From: Chitinophagales bacterium
GTDB taxonomy: Bacteria > Bacteroidota > Bacteroidia > Chitinophagales > UBA8649
Assembly: GCA_020635995.1 (NCBI GenBank)
Contig: JACJYS010000008.1
Span: 1-64,000, forward strand
Direction: 5' to 3'
DNA length: 64,000 nucleotides
Part shown: positions 8,251 through 16,363 of the stretch, one piece after another
How the letters are laid out: the number at the start of each line of letters is the position of its first letter
How positions within the stretch are numbered: position 1 is the stretch's first letter
Position numbers and translations under genes: made by a program
The notes under the pieces: model-generated
The model's input: only the letters and a program-made list of their open reading frames with translations
Told to the model about the DNA's origin: nothing
Databases searched by the model: none

Positions 8251-8506
8251 AATGAAACAAAAACTAAATATAAATACCAAAAAATGGTAAATCACAATGC
8301 AGAGTATTAGGAAAATAATTCAAGGTGACAACACCTTGAATGGCGAAAACGCAATTAATATTGATTTTAATAATCCAGAACAAATGGCTTTGCTGACTAA
8401 TGTAAGTGCAAGTTTTTGGGATTATGGAAGCTTATTCTTTGGAGGATTTACATCATTTTTTAATAGAGGGATGGGAAATACAAACAGATATAATCAAGGA
8501 CCTTAA
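8251..8506 (+). pseudogene. Second RHS-type tip cassette, broken
   Basis: ATG at 8251 encodes MKQKLNINTKKW and then TAA, the same leader as the 7407 gene but stopped at the thirteenth codon. An open stretch at 8297-8506 (69 codons) follows, encoding FNNPEQMALLTNVSASFWDY and GSLFFGGFTSFF, which has protein-like composition and resembles a C-terminal fragment of a larger protein. The palindrome TTCAAGGT/ACCTTGAA (8319-8340) lies across its start. Best read as a decayed tip cassette; a short real peptide from 8297 cannot be excluded. Confidence 0.4.
8319..8340. repeat. TTCAAGGT palindrome, copy 1
   Basis: TTCAAGGT-GACAAC-ACCTTGAA followed by TGGCG. Related copies are at 16968-16990, 17949-17974 and 18550-18570, each 3' of a small lipoprotein gene; this one is 83 bp past the stop of the 7832 gene. 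Confidence 0.75.
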
Positions 8507-8519
8507 TAAATAATATGAA

Positions 8520-8936
8520 ATGAAAAATACAATAATATTAATACTATACCTTATAGCACTTACCATATTTTCTTGCGATAAATGTGAAAAACCTTTAGAA
8601 ATAAATTTTATTAACAATACCAGCAGTAAAATTTATGTTAGATGGGCTAATTTTGATTCAGTTTACTTTCAATGCGAAAGTGGTTTTGCCGGTACGACTT
8701 TAAATCCAAATTCTGCGTACACTTATCAAGATTTAGGTAATGATGAATGTTTAGATGATGATAAATTAAATTCGCCTTATTTTAGCTTTGTATTTGTTGA
8801 TAGTCTCTATTGTACCTCTGAGACTGATTCTGTATGTTGTTCCTCACAGCCGGAAGTAGGAAGAGTAGTCGGCAGATATACATTTACAATAGATAGCTTA
8901 GATGCCAGAAACTGGGAAGTAAAAGTAATAGAATGA
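8520..8936 (+). CDS. Small lipoprotein, array member 3
   Basis: 138 aa. Lipobox FSC after a hydrophobic stretch, then CEKPLEINFINNTSSKIYVR, which aligns with the KNNSPIDIIY segment of member 1, and a C-terminal TFTIDSLDARNWEVKV matching the shared 'I-x-S-L-x-x-x-x-W' ending. The mature part has several further Cys, including a VCC pair. The last four bases (ATGA) overlap the start of the next lipoprotein gene, so the two are translationally coupled. Function unknown; lipid-anchored envelope protein. Confidence 0.72.
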   Translation: MKNTIILILYLIALTIFSCDKCEKPLEINFINNTSSKIYVRWANFDSVYFQCESGFAGTTLNPNSAYTYQDLGNDECLDDDKLNSPYFSFVFVDSLYCTSETDSVCCSSQPEVGRVVGRYTFTIDSLDARNWEVKVIE

Positions 8937-9418
8937 AAATCAAAAAAATGAAACAAATAAAGAAATTAATTATAGCAAGTGCCCTACTTTTTTTAATAGT
9001 AGGCTGTAAAGAAAAATGCAATGAAAATATGAATTTTAAAGAGTATGTTACCGTATATGATACTCGGTCAGATATAACAACGGCTTATACCAAAAGGAGC
9101 TATTTTTATATTTCAAGGCATGATAATTTTGTGCCCAGCTCTCGTATAGAAGATATACACCTGTATAGTGACGGGCATGATACTACACTTTTGCTAAAAT
9201 ACGATTATGAAGGCTTTAGAAATTTTGAAGATTTTTTTAGAAAAAATGAGTGTAGCAGTTTATATTTATACAATATTGATTATTCTGATGGTAATCATTA
9301 TTGGGGAAACAATAATAATACTACAAGGCTTGATAGTATAAAAAAAGACTTAAAGAAAAGAATAGAGTTAAATATAGAATCATTAAATTCTAATGCTTGG
9401 AAATACACTTATGAATAA
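8933..9418 (+). CDS. Small lipoprotein, array member 4
   Basis: 161 aa, starting inside the previous gene's stop (ATGA overlap); a second ATG at 8948 (MKQIKKLII) is an alternative. Lipobox IVGC, then KEKCNENMNFKEYVTVYD. Clearly paralogous to the 9446 gene: shared CNxNMxFKE, a DT-x-LLKY block, NFEDFxRxNxC and xLYLY. The end LNIESLNSNAWKYTYE matches the family ending. Adjacent duplication is the simplest origin. Function unknown. Confidence 0.75.
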   Translation: MKIKKMKQIKKLIIASALLFLIVGCKEKCNENMNFKEYVTVYDTRSDITTAYTKRSYFYISRHDNFVPSSRIEDIHLYSDGHDTTLLLKYDYEGFRNFEDFFRKNECSSLYLYNIDYSDGNHYWGNNNNTTRLDSIKKDLKKRIELNIESLNSNAWKYTYE

Positions 9419-9445
9419 CAATATTAAACTTAAAAAAATATCACT

Positions 9446-9916
9446 ATGAAAAGAATTTCACTAATAACTATTATAGCTTTTATGCTGTTGGCTACTTCAT
9501 GCAAAAACAAATGCAACCGAAATATGGATTTTAAAGAGGAACTTACTGTCGGGGTTATTAATTATGGCATTAATTTTTTTGTTCTAATATCTAAAGAAGG
9601 CAATAATTTTATTCCTGATAAAGAAATATATGATGATGCAATTTATGTAACGGCAGCAGGTGATGATACTATAATGCTGAAATATAACCAAGAAGGATAT
9701 GCAAATTTTGAAGACTTTTATAGACAAAATAAGTGTGAAAAACTTTATTTATATATGATTCCTGTACAAATTATGACTGGTTATTGGTATAATAGATCTA
9801 ATACTGGTATGAGCTGGAAAGAAAGATATGAATACGAAAGAGAAGAATATAAAGTTGAACTAACTATTGAAAAATTAAATTCTAAGGCGTGGCAGCACAT
9901 TTATAACCGTTTTTAA
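9446..9916 (+). CDS. Small lipoprotein, array member 5
   Basis: 156 aa. Lipobox ATSC, then KNKCNRNMDFKEELTVGV. A tandem paralogue of the 8933 gene, with matching IMLKYNQEGYANFEDFYRQN and KLYLYMI blocks and the ending LTIEKLNSKAWQHIY. Last intact member of the array, 11 bp before the frameshifted T9SS gene. A role as an immunity or surface lipoprotein is inferred only from position and family repetition. Confidence 0.75.
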   Translation: MKRISLITIIAFMLLATSCKNKCNRNMDFKEELTVGVINYGINFFVLISKEGNNFIPDKEIYDDAIYVTAAGDDTIMLKYNQEGYANFEDFYRQNKCEKLYLYMIPVQIMTGYWYNRSNTGMSWKERYEYEREEYKVELTIEKLNSKAWQHIYNRF

Positions 9917-9927
9917 ACATAATCATT

Positions 9928-10414
9928 ATGAAAAAAAATACTAATTACATCAGTTTTAATTTTTGGGTTACAATACATTTTTAGCCAAACTACTTTATAC
10001 ATATACAATGCTCGTCAATTTTGCTATGATGAGGCGGGTAATAGAACGTGTAGGAAACCTATTTCATTAACAGATATAGATGTGCCTTATAATCCGGGTG
10101 GTGGCAATAGCGGAAAAACGGCTTTTGAGGAAGAACAAGAGCAAATTCAAGAAATTACTAAAACTTGTTTAAATAAAGAACAAATTTCTGTTTACCCTAT
10201 ACCTAACTCTGGCACTTTCACCATAAAATTTGAAACGGTTACGGAAAATATAGATTTATATATTTATTCGTTAGATGGCAAAACAGTTTATCAAACTCAG
10301 CTTAATGAGAAAGAAAATACAATAAATAATACCAATTTAGCAGTAGGTAAATATGTAATGGCTCTATATTGCCCTAATGGTCAGTATTTTGATTGGACTA
10401 TTTCGGTAGAATAA
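9928..10414 (+). pseudogene. T9SS-sorted RHS-associated protein, frameshifted in an A8 run
   Basis: ATG at 9928 is followed by eight A's and the frame closes after 18 codons. Removing one A gives a continuous 161-residue protein: signal peptide MKKILITSVLIFGLQYIFSQ, then CYDEAGNRTCRKP (the YDxAGNR signature of Bacteroidota RHS-associated proteins), a Gly-rich linker, and a T9SS type A sorting domain (ISVYPIPNSGTFTIKFET, YIYSLDGKTVY). The total of 487 bases is exactly one base more than a multiple of three, so a single extra A explains it. It could be a mutation, a phase-variable tract, slippage-corrected expression, or a sequencing error in the homopolymer. Confidence 0.75.
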
Positions 10415-10449
10415 TATAAAGTCATACTTTACTATCAAAACATTTCATG

Positions 10450-10457
10450 TATTTTTG
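10450..10457 (+). promoter_or_regulatory. Candidate promoter of the acyl-CoA dehydrogenase gene
   Basis: TATTTTTG fits TAnnTTTG, 30 bp before the ATG. No clear -33 TTTG is visible. Confidence 0.4.
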
Positions 10458-10486
10458 TAGTTAAATAATTAAACCAAACAAAGTAC

Positions 10487-11665
10487 ATGAAACAAGATAC
10501 TTACACGCACCCCGATTATTATTTAGTAGATGAACTGCTTACAGAAGAACACAAGGTAATACGCGAATCTATTAGAGATTGGGTAAAGAAAAAGCTAAGC
10601 CCCGTTATTAATGATTATGCCCAAAAAGCGGAATTTCCTAAGTGGGTAGTTAAAGAATTGGGCGATATAGGTGCTTTTGGTCCCAGTATTCCTGCCAAGT
10701 ACGGTGGCGGTGGTTTAGATGATATAGCCTACGGCATTATTATGCAAGAATTAGAAAGATGCGATAGCGGCATAAGAAGCACCGCAAGTGTGCAAGGTAG
10801 TTTGGTTATGTATCCCATATATAAATTTGGTAGCGAAGAACAAAAAATGAAATACTTGCCTAAATTGGCCAGTGGCGAAATGTTTGGTTGCTTTGGTTTA
10901 ACAGAACCTAACCACGGCAGCAACCCTGCCGGCATGGAAACCACTATAATAGACAAAGGCGACCATTATCTATTAAACGGAGCTAAAATGTGGATAAGCA
11001 ACTCCCCTCTTGCTGATATTGCCGTAGTGTGGGCAAAAAACGAACAAGGCAAAATAAAAGGCTTAATTGTAGAAAAAGGCATGGAAGGATTTTCTGCTCC
11101 GGAAATAAAAAACAAATGGAGTTTGCGTGCTTCCATTACGGGCGAGTTGGTTTTTGACAATGTAAAAGTGCCTAAAGAAAATTTATTGCCTCATGCCGAA
11201 GGTTTAAAAGGTCCATTAACTTGCTTAAGCAGTGCACGCTACGGTATAGCGTGGGGAGCTTTGGGTGCTGCTATGGACTGCTACGATACGGCATTGAAAT
11301 ACAGTTTAGAACGCCACCAGTTTGATAAACCCTTGGCAGGTTTTCAGCTACAGCAAAAGAAACTGGCAGAAATGATAACCGAAATAACCAAAGGACAGCT
11401 TTTAGTATGGCGATTAGGAACACTTAAAAATGAAGACAAAGCCACTCCGGCACAAATTTCTATGGCAAAACGCAATAGCTGCGAGATAGCCATTAACATA
11501 GCCCGAGAAGCAAGGCAAATGCTTGGTGGTATGGGCATTAGTGGCGATTATAGCATTATGCGACACTCAATGAACCTTGAAAGCGTAATAACCTACGAAG
11601 GCACACACGATATTCATTTGCTAATAACAGGCATGGATGTAACAGGCGTGAATGCGTTTAAGTAG
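10487..11665 (+). CDS. gcdH: Acyl-CoA dehydrogenase, glutaryl-CoA dehydrogenase type
   Basis: 392 aa. All acyl-CoA dehydrogenase blocks are present: GCFGLTEPNHGSNP and MWISNSP (FAD binding), RHQFDKPLAGFQ, and QMLGGMGISGDYSI. The catalytic base is Glu in ITYEGTHDIH (near residue 371), and the SSARYGIAWGA block together with SVQGSLVMYPI is typical of glutaryl-CoA dehydrogenase. That enzyme oxidises and decarboxylates glutaryl-CoA to crotonyl-CoA in Lys/Trp breakdown, using FAD and ETF; cytoplasmic. Monocistronic. Family secure; glutaryl specificity likely but not proven by sight. Confidence 0.88.
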   Translation: MKQDTYTHPDYYLVDELLTEEHKVIRESIRDWVKKKLSPVINDYAQKAEFPKWVVKELGDIGAFGPSIPAKYGGGGLDDIAYGIIMQELERCDSGIRSTASVQGSLVMYPIYKFGSEEQKMKYLPKLASGEMFGCFGLTEPNHGSNPAGMETTIIDKGDHYLLNGAKMWISNSPLADIAVVWAKNEQGKIKGLIVEKGMEGFSAPEIKNKWSLRASITGELVFDNVKVPKENLLPHAEGLKGPLTCLSSARYGIAWGALGAAMDCYDTALKYSLERHQFDKPLAGFQLQQKKLAEMITEITKGQLLVWRLGTLKNEDKATPAQISMAKRNSCEIAINIAREARQMLGGMGISGDYSIMRHSMNLESVITYEGTHDIHLLITGMDVTGVNAFK

Positions 11666-11762
11666 ATGTGAGTAGTAATTAATTATAATATATATTCCAA
11701 AACGGTATAATTGTCAGAAAACCAAAATATACCACCAAAAAGAACAGAATTTAAGCACTTTA

Positions 11763-11794
11763 TTTGTTTCCTAATTAAGAAACCCTTATCTTTG
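11763..11794 (+). promoter_or_regulatory. Promoter of the toxin-antitoxin locus
   Basis: TTTG (11763-11766) and TATCTTTG (11787-11794) are separated by 20 bp, a good match to the Bacteroidota -33/-7 consensus. The toxin ATG (11806) follows within about a dozen bases, so the leader would be very short. Confidence 0.55.
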
Positions 11795-11805
11795 TAAAAA
11801 ATGGA

Positions 11806-12155
11806 ATGGACAACTACAAGTTTAGAGTTGAATTTTTGGAAGAAGCCAAAGAGTTTTTAGATAAACTTGATAAAAAACAAGAACTAAGATAGTTTACAAT
11901 ATTTGAAAAGCAAGAAGTACAAACGATAAAGAGCTTTTCAAAAAACTTCAAGAGGAAATTTGGTACTTTAGGACAAAATTCAACAAAACTTATTACAGAT
12001 TGTTCGCTTTTTGGGACAAAACCGATAAATCAGATACAGTTGTTATTTCAACTCACGGATTAGTCAAGAAAACAGATAAAACTCCGAAAAGTGAAATTGA
12101 ACGAGCTGAAAGAGCAAGACAAAAGTATTTTAATGAGAAAAATAAAAAGAAATGA
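11806..12155 (+). pseudogene. RelE/HigB-type toxin, inactivated
   Basis: From ATG 11806 the frame reads MDNYKFRVEFLEEAKEFLDK and then stops. After a frameshift near 11880 it continues as KIVYNI, a TGA stop (11904-11906), then KELFKKLQEEIWYFRTKFNK and a THGLVKKTDKTPKSEIERA end. That is the layout of the phage Gp49/HigB-like RelE-superfamily mRNA interferase. Two independent lesions (frameshift and nonsense) make it non-functional. Its TGA overlaps the antitoxin ATG (ATGA), preserving the normal toxin-first order. Confidence 0.8.
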
Positions 12156-12460
12156 AAACATATATTTTAGAAAAATTGACTGACGAGTATATCGGCAAAA
12201 AAGGAACTAAAAAGCGAGACGAATTTGAAAACGAACTTAGACTTGACTTATTAGGATACGCCATTAAACAAGCCCGACAAGAAAGAAACCTAACACAAGA
12301 ACAATTAGGTGAACTTGTTGGTGTGAAAAAAGCTCAGATTTCTAAAATAGAAAATAGTACTACCGATGCAAGATTTACAACTATTTTGAAAGTATTTAAA
12401 GCTTTGGGAGCAAAAGTAAATTTTAATGTAGAACTGAACAACCAAAGTATTGCGTATTGA
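12152..12460 (+). CDS. XRE-family antitoxin (HigA-like)
   Basis: 102 aa. The helix-turn-helix lies at ~36-90: IKQARQERNLTQEQLGELVG, then VKKAQISKIENSTTDARF, with the typical Cro/C1 pattern. Upstream sequence encodes a broken HigB-like toxin with a 4-bp overlap, so this is its cognate antitoxin and likely operon autorepressor acting at the 11763-11794 promoter. The gene itself is intact. Gene-free sequence follows to 12731; a 33-codon frame in it looks random. Confidence 0.88.
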   Translation: MKTYILEKLTDEYIGKKGTKKRDEFENELRLDLLGYAIKQARQERNLTQEQLGELVGVKKAQISKIENSTTDARFTTILKVFKALGAKVNFNVELNNQSIAY

Positions 12461-12731
12461 AAAAATGCCGAATGTACACAAAAAAATTGTGCGTAAGCTA
12501 TCGCTAAGAAAAAATTCTTATCTTTAATTTATGGAACTAAGATTTAACATAGTGTATTTAGAACTTCTAAAAATTATTAAGCTAAAAAACGATTTGAATA
12601 GCAAAAAAACAATAAAGAATCTAATAATATAACTAATTTACTAATAAAAGGTTCTATAATGTCAGATAAACAATATAATCTTTTTATAGAAAATAGGAAA
12701 CATTTTTCTAAATGGAGAACAAACTAATTTT

Positions 12732-13811
12732 ATGTCCGGAAATTCCTTTGGAAATCTTTTTAAAATAAGCACTTTTGGCGAAAGCCATGGTAAAGCTATG
12801 GGTGTTGTTATAGACGGATGTCCTGCTAATTTAGAAATAGAAATTGCCGACATTCAAAATGAACTAAACAGAAGAAAACCAGGACAATCTAAAATAACAA
12901 CCCAACGAAATGAAAATGATAACATTCAAATTTTATCGGGAATTTTTGAAGGAAAAACATTAGGTACACCTATTGCTTTGCTTATTGAAAACACAGATGC
13001 TAAAAGCAAAGACTACACCAATTTAAAAGATACTTTTCGCCCCAGCCATGCCGATTTTACTTACGAAAAAAAATATGGCATAAGAGATTATAGAGGAGGC
13101 GGAAGAGCCTCGGCAAGGGAAACTACTATGCGTGTAGCCGCAGGTGCTATTGCCAAAAAATTACTGCAAAAACAAGATATTAAAACTACAGCTTTTGTTT
13201 CTTCTATTAAAAATATTGTCTTAAATAAAAACCTCAAGCAATTAGATTTTAATTTAATAGAAAAAAACATAGTTAGATGTCCAGATAGTGAAACGGCTGA
13301 TAAAATGATTGCACTGATTGAAAAAACCAAAGAACAAGGCAATTCATTAGGTGGAATAATTACTTGCGTAGTTAAAAACTGCCCTATCGGTTTAGGCGAA
13401 CCCGTTTTTGACAAATTAGAAGCACAATTAGCTAAAGCTATGCTTTCTATTCCTGCGGTAAAAGGTTTTGAAATAGGTAGTGGGTTTGAAGGCACTAAAC
13501 TCTTTGGCTCTGAACACAATGATGAATTTACTACCGAAAATGGAGTAATAAAAACAACTACAAATAACTCAGGAGGTGTGCAAGGTGGCATAAGCAATGG
13601 TATGGACATAATATTTAAAGTGGCTTTTAAACCCACCGCCACCATAATGCAAAATCAAAAAACGGTAGATAAACAAGGCAATAAAATAGACCTAAAAATG
13701 GAAGGCAGGCACGACCCCTGTGTTTTGCCCCGTGCTGTGCCCATTGTAGAGGCTATGACAAATTTAGTTTTGGCAGATTTATATTTGCAAGCTAAAACTA
13801 ACAAGCTATGA
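12732..13811 (+). CDS. aroC: Chorismate synthase
   Basis: 359 aa. Signature motifs are FGESHGKAMGVVIDG (16-30), the YRGGGRASARET segment that binds FMN and phosphate, GGVQGGISNGMDI, and a C-terminal RHDPCVLPRAVPIVEAM. It converts EPSP to chorismate using reduced FMN, the last shikimate-pathway step. First gene of an overlapping trio: its stop overlaps the symporter start by 4 bp. The partners are not shikimate genes, so the operon is of convenience rather than pathway. Confidence 0.97.
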   Translation: MSGNSFGNLFKISTFGESHGKAMGVVIDGCPANLEIEIADIQNELNRRKPGQSKITTQRNENDNIQILSGIFEGKTLGTPIALLIENTDAKSKDYTNLKDTFRPSHADFTYEKKYGIRDYRGGGRASARETTMRVAAGAIAKKLLQKQDIKTTAFVSSIKNIVLNKNLKQLDFNLIEKNIVRCPDSETADKMIALIEKTKEQGNSLGGIITCVVKNCPIGLGEPVFDKLEAQLAKAMLSIPAVKGFEIGSGFEGTKLFGSEHNDEFTTENGVIKTTTNNSGGVQGGISNGMDIIFKVAFKPTATIMQNQKTVDKQGNKIDLKMEGRHDPCVLPRAVPIVEAMTNLVLADLYLQAKTNKL

Positions 13812-15202
13812 AAAAACTGGCACTACACTGGAAAATCATTATTGGAATGATATTGGGCATTATTTGGGCAGTAGCTTCTACACAGTTTGGACTAAGTTTG
13901 TTTACTATAAATTGGATTGCTCCTTTTGGCAAAATATTTATAAATGTCTTAAAATTAATAGCTATTCCTTTGGTACTTTTTTCTGTAATGAGTGGCATTA
14001 TAAGTATAGGTACTCCTCAAAATTTAGGTAAAATAGGTGTTAAAACCTTAGGTTTTTATCTTTTTTCTACGGTAATAGCCGTTAGTGTAGGCTTAATTTT
14101 AGTTAATCTCCTTTCTCCCGGCAAAATTTTAGAGCAAGATACCCGATTAGAAAACCGCCTTAAATATGAAATATGGGCTCAAAGTAACCAAATACCCATA
14201 AAAGATGGGCAATGTTTTAGCTGTAAATCGGAAAATACAGAACTGCTGGAAATAGCTAAAACAGCTTTAGCTAATGAAGAAGTTAGCCAAGAAGTATTAG
14301 ACAAAATAAATACAGCTAACAAAACTTTAAACAGTGGTCCACTTCAAGCTTTAGTAGATGTAGTTCCTACCAATATTTTTGAGGCCTTAATAGAAAATTC
14401 TATGCTTCAAATTATCTTTTTTGCACTGTTTTTTGGTTTAGCAGTATTATATATTCCCAAAGATAAAAGAGAAACTCTGGAAAATTTTATTAATGCTACC
14501 AATGAAGTTTTCTTAAAAATGATAGATTTCATTATGATGGCAACACCGTTTTTTGTGTTTGCTCTAATGGCAGGCATTTTAACCGAAATGGCAGGCGATG
14601 ATTTAGGCAAAATGTTAGACATATTTAAAGGCTTAGGTTTTTATGCTATTGTTGTTGTTTTAGGCTTAGCTTTCATGGTTTTTATTTTTTACCCTATTTT
14701 ACTAAAACTACTGGTTAAAGGCTTTAAATACATTCCATTTTTTAGGAAAATAGCTCCTGCTCAAATGTTAGCTTTCACTACAAGTTCAAGTGCGGCAACA
14801 CTGCCCGTAACTATTGAAGTAGTAGAAGAAAATCTTAAAGTAGATAAAAATATAAGTGGTTTTGTTCTACCTATAGGTGCTACGGTAAATATGGACGGCA
14901 CTAGTTTATATCAAGCGGTAGCTGCCATTTTTTTAGCTCAAATACACTTAATAGATTTAAGCCTTGGGCAACAGCTAACTATAGTAGTAACAGCCACTTT
15001 AGCTTCCATAGGTTCTGCTGCCGTGCCCAGTGCCGGCTTAGTAATGCTAATGATAGTTTTAAGCTCCGTAGGTTTAAACCCTGCATGGATAGCTATAATT
15101 TTGCCCGTAGATAGAATATTAGATATGTGCCGAACTATGGTAAACGTAACCGGAGATACCACTGTGGCATCAATAATAAATGGAGAAATAGACAATGAGT
15201 AA
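13808..15202 (+). CDS. Dicarboxylate/amino acid:cation symporter (DAACS family)
   Basis: 464 aa integral membrane protein. The N-terminal WKIIIGMILGIIWA helix, the serine-rich re-entrant loop TTSSSAATLPVTIE and the NMDGTSLYQ motif with GDTTVAS near the C-terminus are the substrate and Na+/H+ sites of the GltP/DctA/EAAT fold. It imports glutamate, aspartate or C4-dicarboxylates; substrate not determinable. The region after the third membrane helix carries an unusual soluble insert with a Cys pair (GQCFSCKSEN, near residues 136-145). Overlaps aroC by 4 bp and the next gene by 8 bp, so co-translated. Confidence 0.92.
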   Translation: MKKLALHWKIIIGMILGIIWAVASTQFGLSLFTINWIAPFGKIFINVLKLIAIPLVLFSVMSGIISIGTPQNLGKIGVKTLGFYLFSTVIAVSVGLILVNLLSPGKILEQDTRLENRLKYEIWAQSNQIPIKDGQCFSCKSENTELLEIAKTALANEEVSQEVLDKINTANKTLNSGPLQALVDVVPTNIFEALIENSMLQIIFFALFFGLAVLYIPKDKRETLENFINATNEVFLKMIDFIMMATPFFVFALMAGILTEMAGDDLGKMLDIFKGLGFYAIVVVLGLAFMVFIFYPILLKLLVKGFKYIPFFRKIAPAQMLAFTTSSSAATLPVTIEVVEENLKVDKNISGFVLPIGATVNMDGTSLYQAVAAIFLAQIHLIDLSLGQQLTIVVTATLASIGSAAVPSAGLVMLMIVLSSVGLNPAWIAIILPVDRILDMCRTMVNVTGDTTVASIINGEIDNE

Positions 15203-16211
15203 AGAAGAAAAAATAAAAAATTACAATCCCTCGGGTGTAGGCGTTGACAATGGAAATATATTTGGCTTGCCCTTTAGTTTTGAAGATTCTAACATTATAA
15301 TATTACCTGTGCCGTGGGAAGTAACCACCAGTTTTGGCAATGGAACATCAAAAGCTCCCGCTAAAATATTAGAAGCATCGCCTCAGTTAGATTTATTTCA
15401 TCACACCTACCCTAACGCTTGGAAACAAGGAATATATATGTTAGATGTTTCGGAAGAAATACTACAACTTAACAACAAATACAAAGTAAAAGCTCAAGAA
15501 GTTATTTTGCTATTAGAAAAAGGTAAAGCTATATCAGAACTGCAAGAAACCATTAATGAAATTAATGAAGTGTGTAATCAACTTAGAAAATGGGTTTTTG
15601 AACAAGCTACTACCCTGCTTAACAGAAATAAAAAAGTAATTCTTTTAGGTGGCGACCATAGCACGCCTTTAGGCTATATGCAGGCTTTAGCTCAAAAGCA
15701 CAGTGAGTTTGGTATTTTGCAAATAGACGCCCATGCAGATTTGCGAAAAGCTTATGAAGGTTTTACTTATTCTCACGCTTCAATAATTTACAATGCCGTG
15801 CAAATAGAACAAATAAAAAGTTTAACGCAAGTAGGTATTAGAGATATATGTGCCGAAGAAGTTGATTTTATTAACAACAATAATACTATTCATTGCTTTT
15901 ATGATGAAAAACTGAAAGAAGAGCAATATAGTGGCACAACATGGAAAGACCAAGTGGAACAAATAGTAGCTACACTGCCACAAAAAGTATATATTTCTTT
16001 TGATATTGATGGTTTAGATCCTAAACTTTGCCCCAATACAGGCACGCCCGTAGCCGGAGGTTTTGAATTTCAAGAAGCTATTTATTTGATGAAAAAAGTA
16101 AAAGAAAGTGGCAGAACAATTATTGGCTGCGATTTAAACGAAGTAGGAAACAACACCTGGGACGCAAATGTAGGAGCAAGAGTATTGTATCAGTTGTGTT
16201 GTTTTATATAG
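15195..16211 (+). CDS. Ureohydrolase (agmatinase/arginase/formimidoylglutamase family)
   Basis: 338 aa. All Mn-binding motifs are present: GGDHS near residue 152, DAHADLR near 178, and SFDIDGLDP near 268, with GTPVAGG following. These cleave guanidino or formimino groups from agmatine, arginine or formiminoglutamate. The subfamily cannot be fixed by eye; Bacteroidota members of this length are usually annotated agmatinase. An ~80-residue helical insert precedes the metal core. Starts 8 bp inside the symporter gene, suggesting that substrate import and nitrogen release may be linked. Confidence 0.88.
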   Translation: MSKEEKIKNYNPSGVGVDNGNIFGLPFSFEDSNIIILPVPWEVTTSFGNGTSKAPAKILEASPQLDLFHHTYPNAWKQGIYMLDVSEEILQLNNKYKVKAQEVILLLEKGKAISELQETINEINEVCNQLRKWVFEQATTLLNRNKKVILLGGDHSTPLGYMQALAQKHSEFGILQIDAHADLRKAYEGFTYSHASIIYNAVQIEQIKSLTQVGIRDICAEEVDFINNNNTIHCFYDEKLKEEQYSGTTWKDQVEQIVATLPQKVYISFDIDGLDPKLCPNTGTPVAGGFEFQEAIYLMKKVKESGRTIIGCDLNEVGNNTWDANVGARVLYQLCCFI

Positions 16212-16264
16212 GCGAATTTTACCCAAATTTTCATATTCAAAGTTCTAAACTTCTATTAGTATTT

Positions 16265-16356
16265 TTTTGTGCTGTCGGGAGTTTCCTCCCGACACTTTGA
16301 TACACCAATTTTTTGTGCTGTCGGGAGTTTCCTCCCGACACTTTGATACACCAATT
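16265..16356. repeat. REP palindromes, two 46-bp tandem units
   Basis: Two identical units (16265-16310 and 16311-16356), each with the hairpin GTCGGGAG-TTTC-CTCCCGAC. A third, inverted copy lies at 16939-16964 on the other side of the RAYT gene. Confidence 0.9.
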
Positions 16357-16363
16357 ATCAAAA

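Noticed and set aside
12531..12632. 33-codon frame between the antitoxin gene and aroC
   Set aside because: AT-driven composition, no homology pattern and no promoter; treated as spacer.
13088..13645. 185-codon open frame antisense to aroC
   Set aside because: The sense strand encodes a complete chorismate synthase; the antisense frame shows no motif or start context.
16265..16356. Possible minimal CRISPR (two direct repeats)
   Set aside because: The units abut with no spacer, contain a strong palindrome, and match an inverted copy next to a RAYT gene; no cas genes are present.
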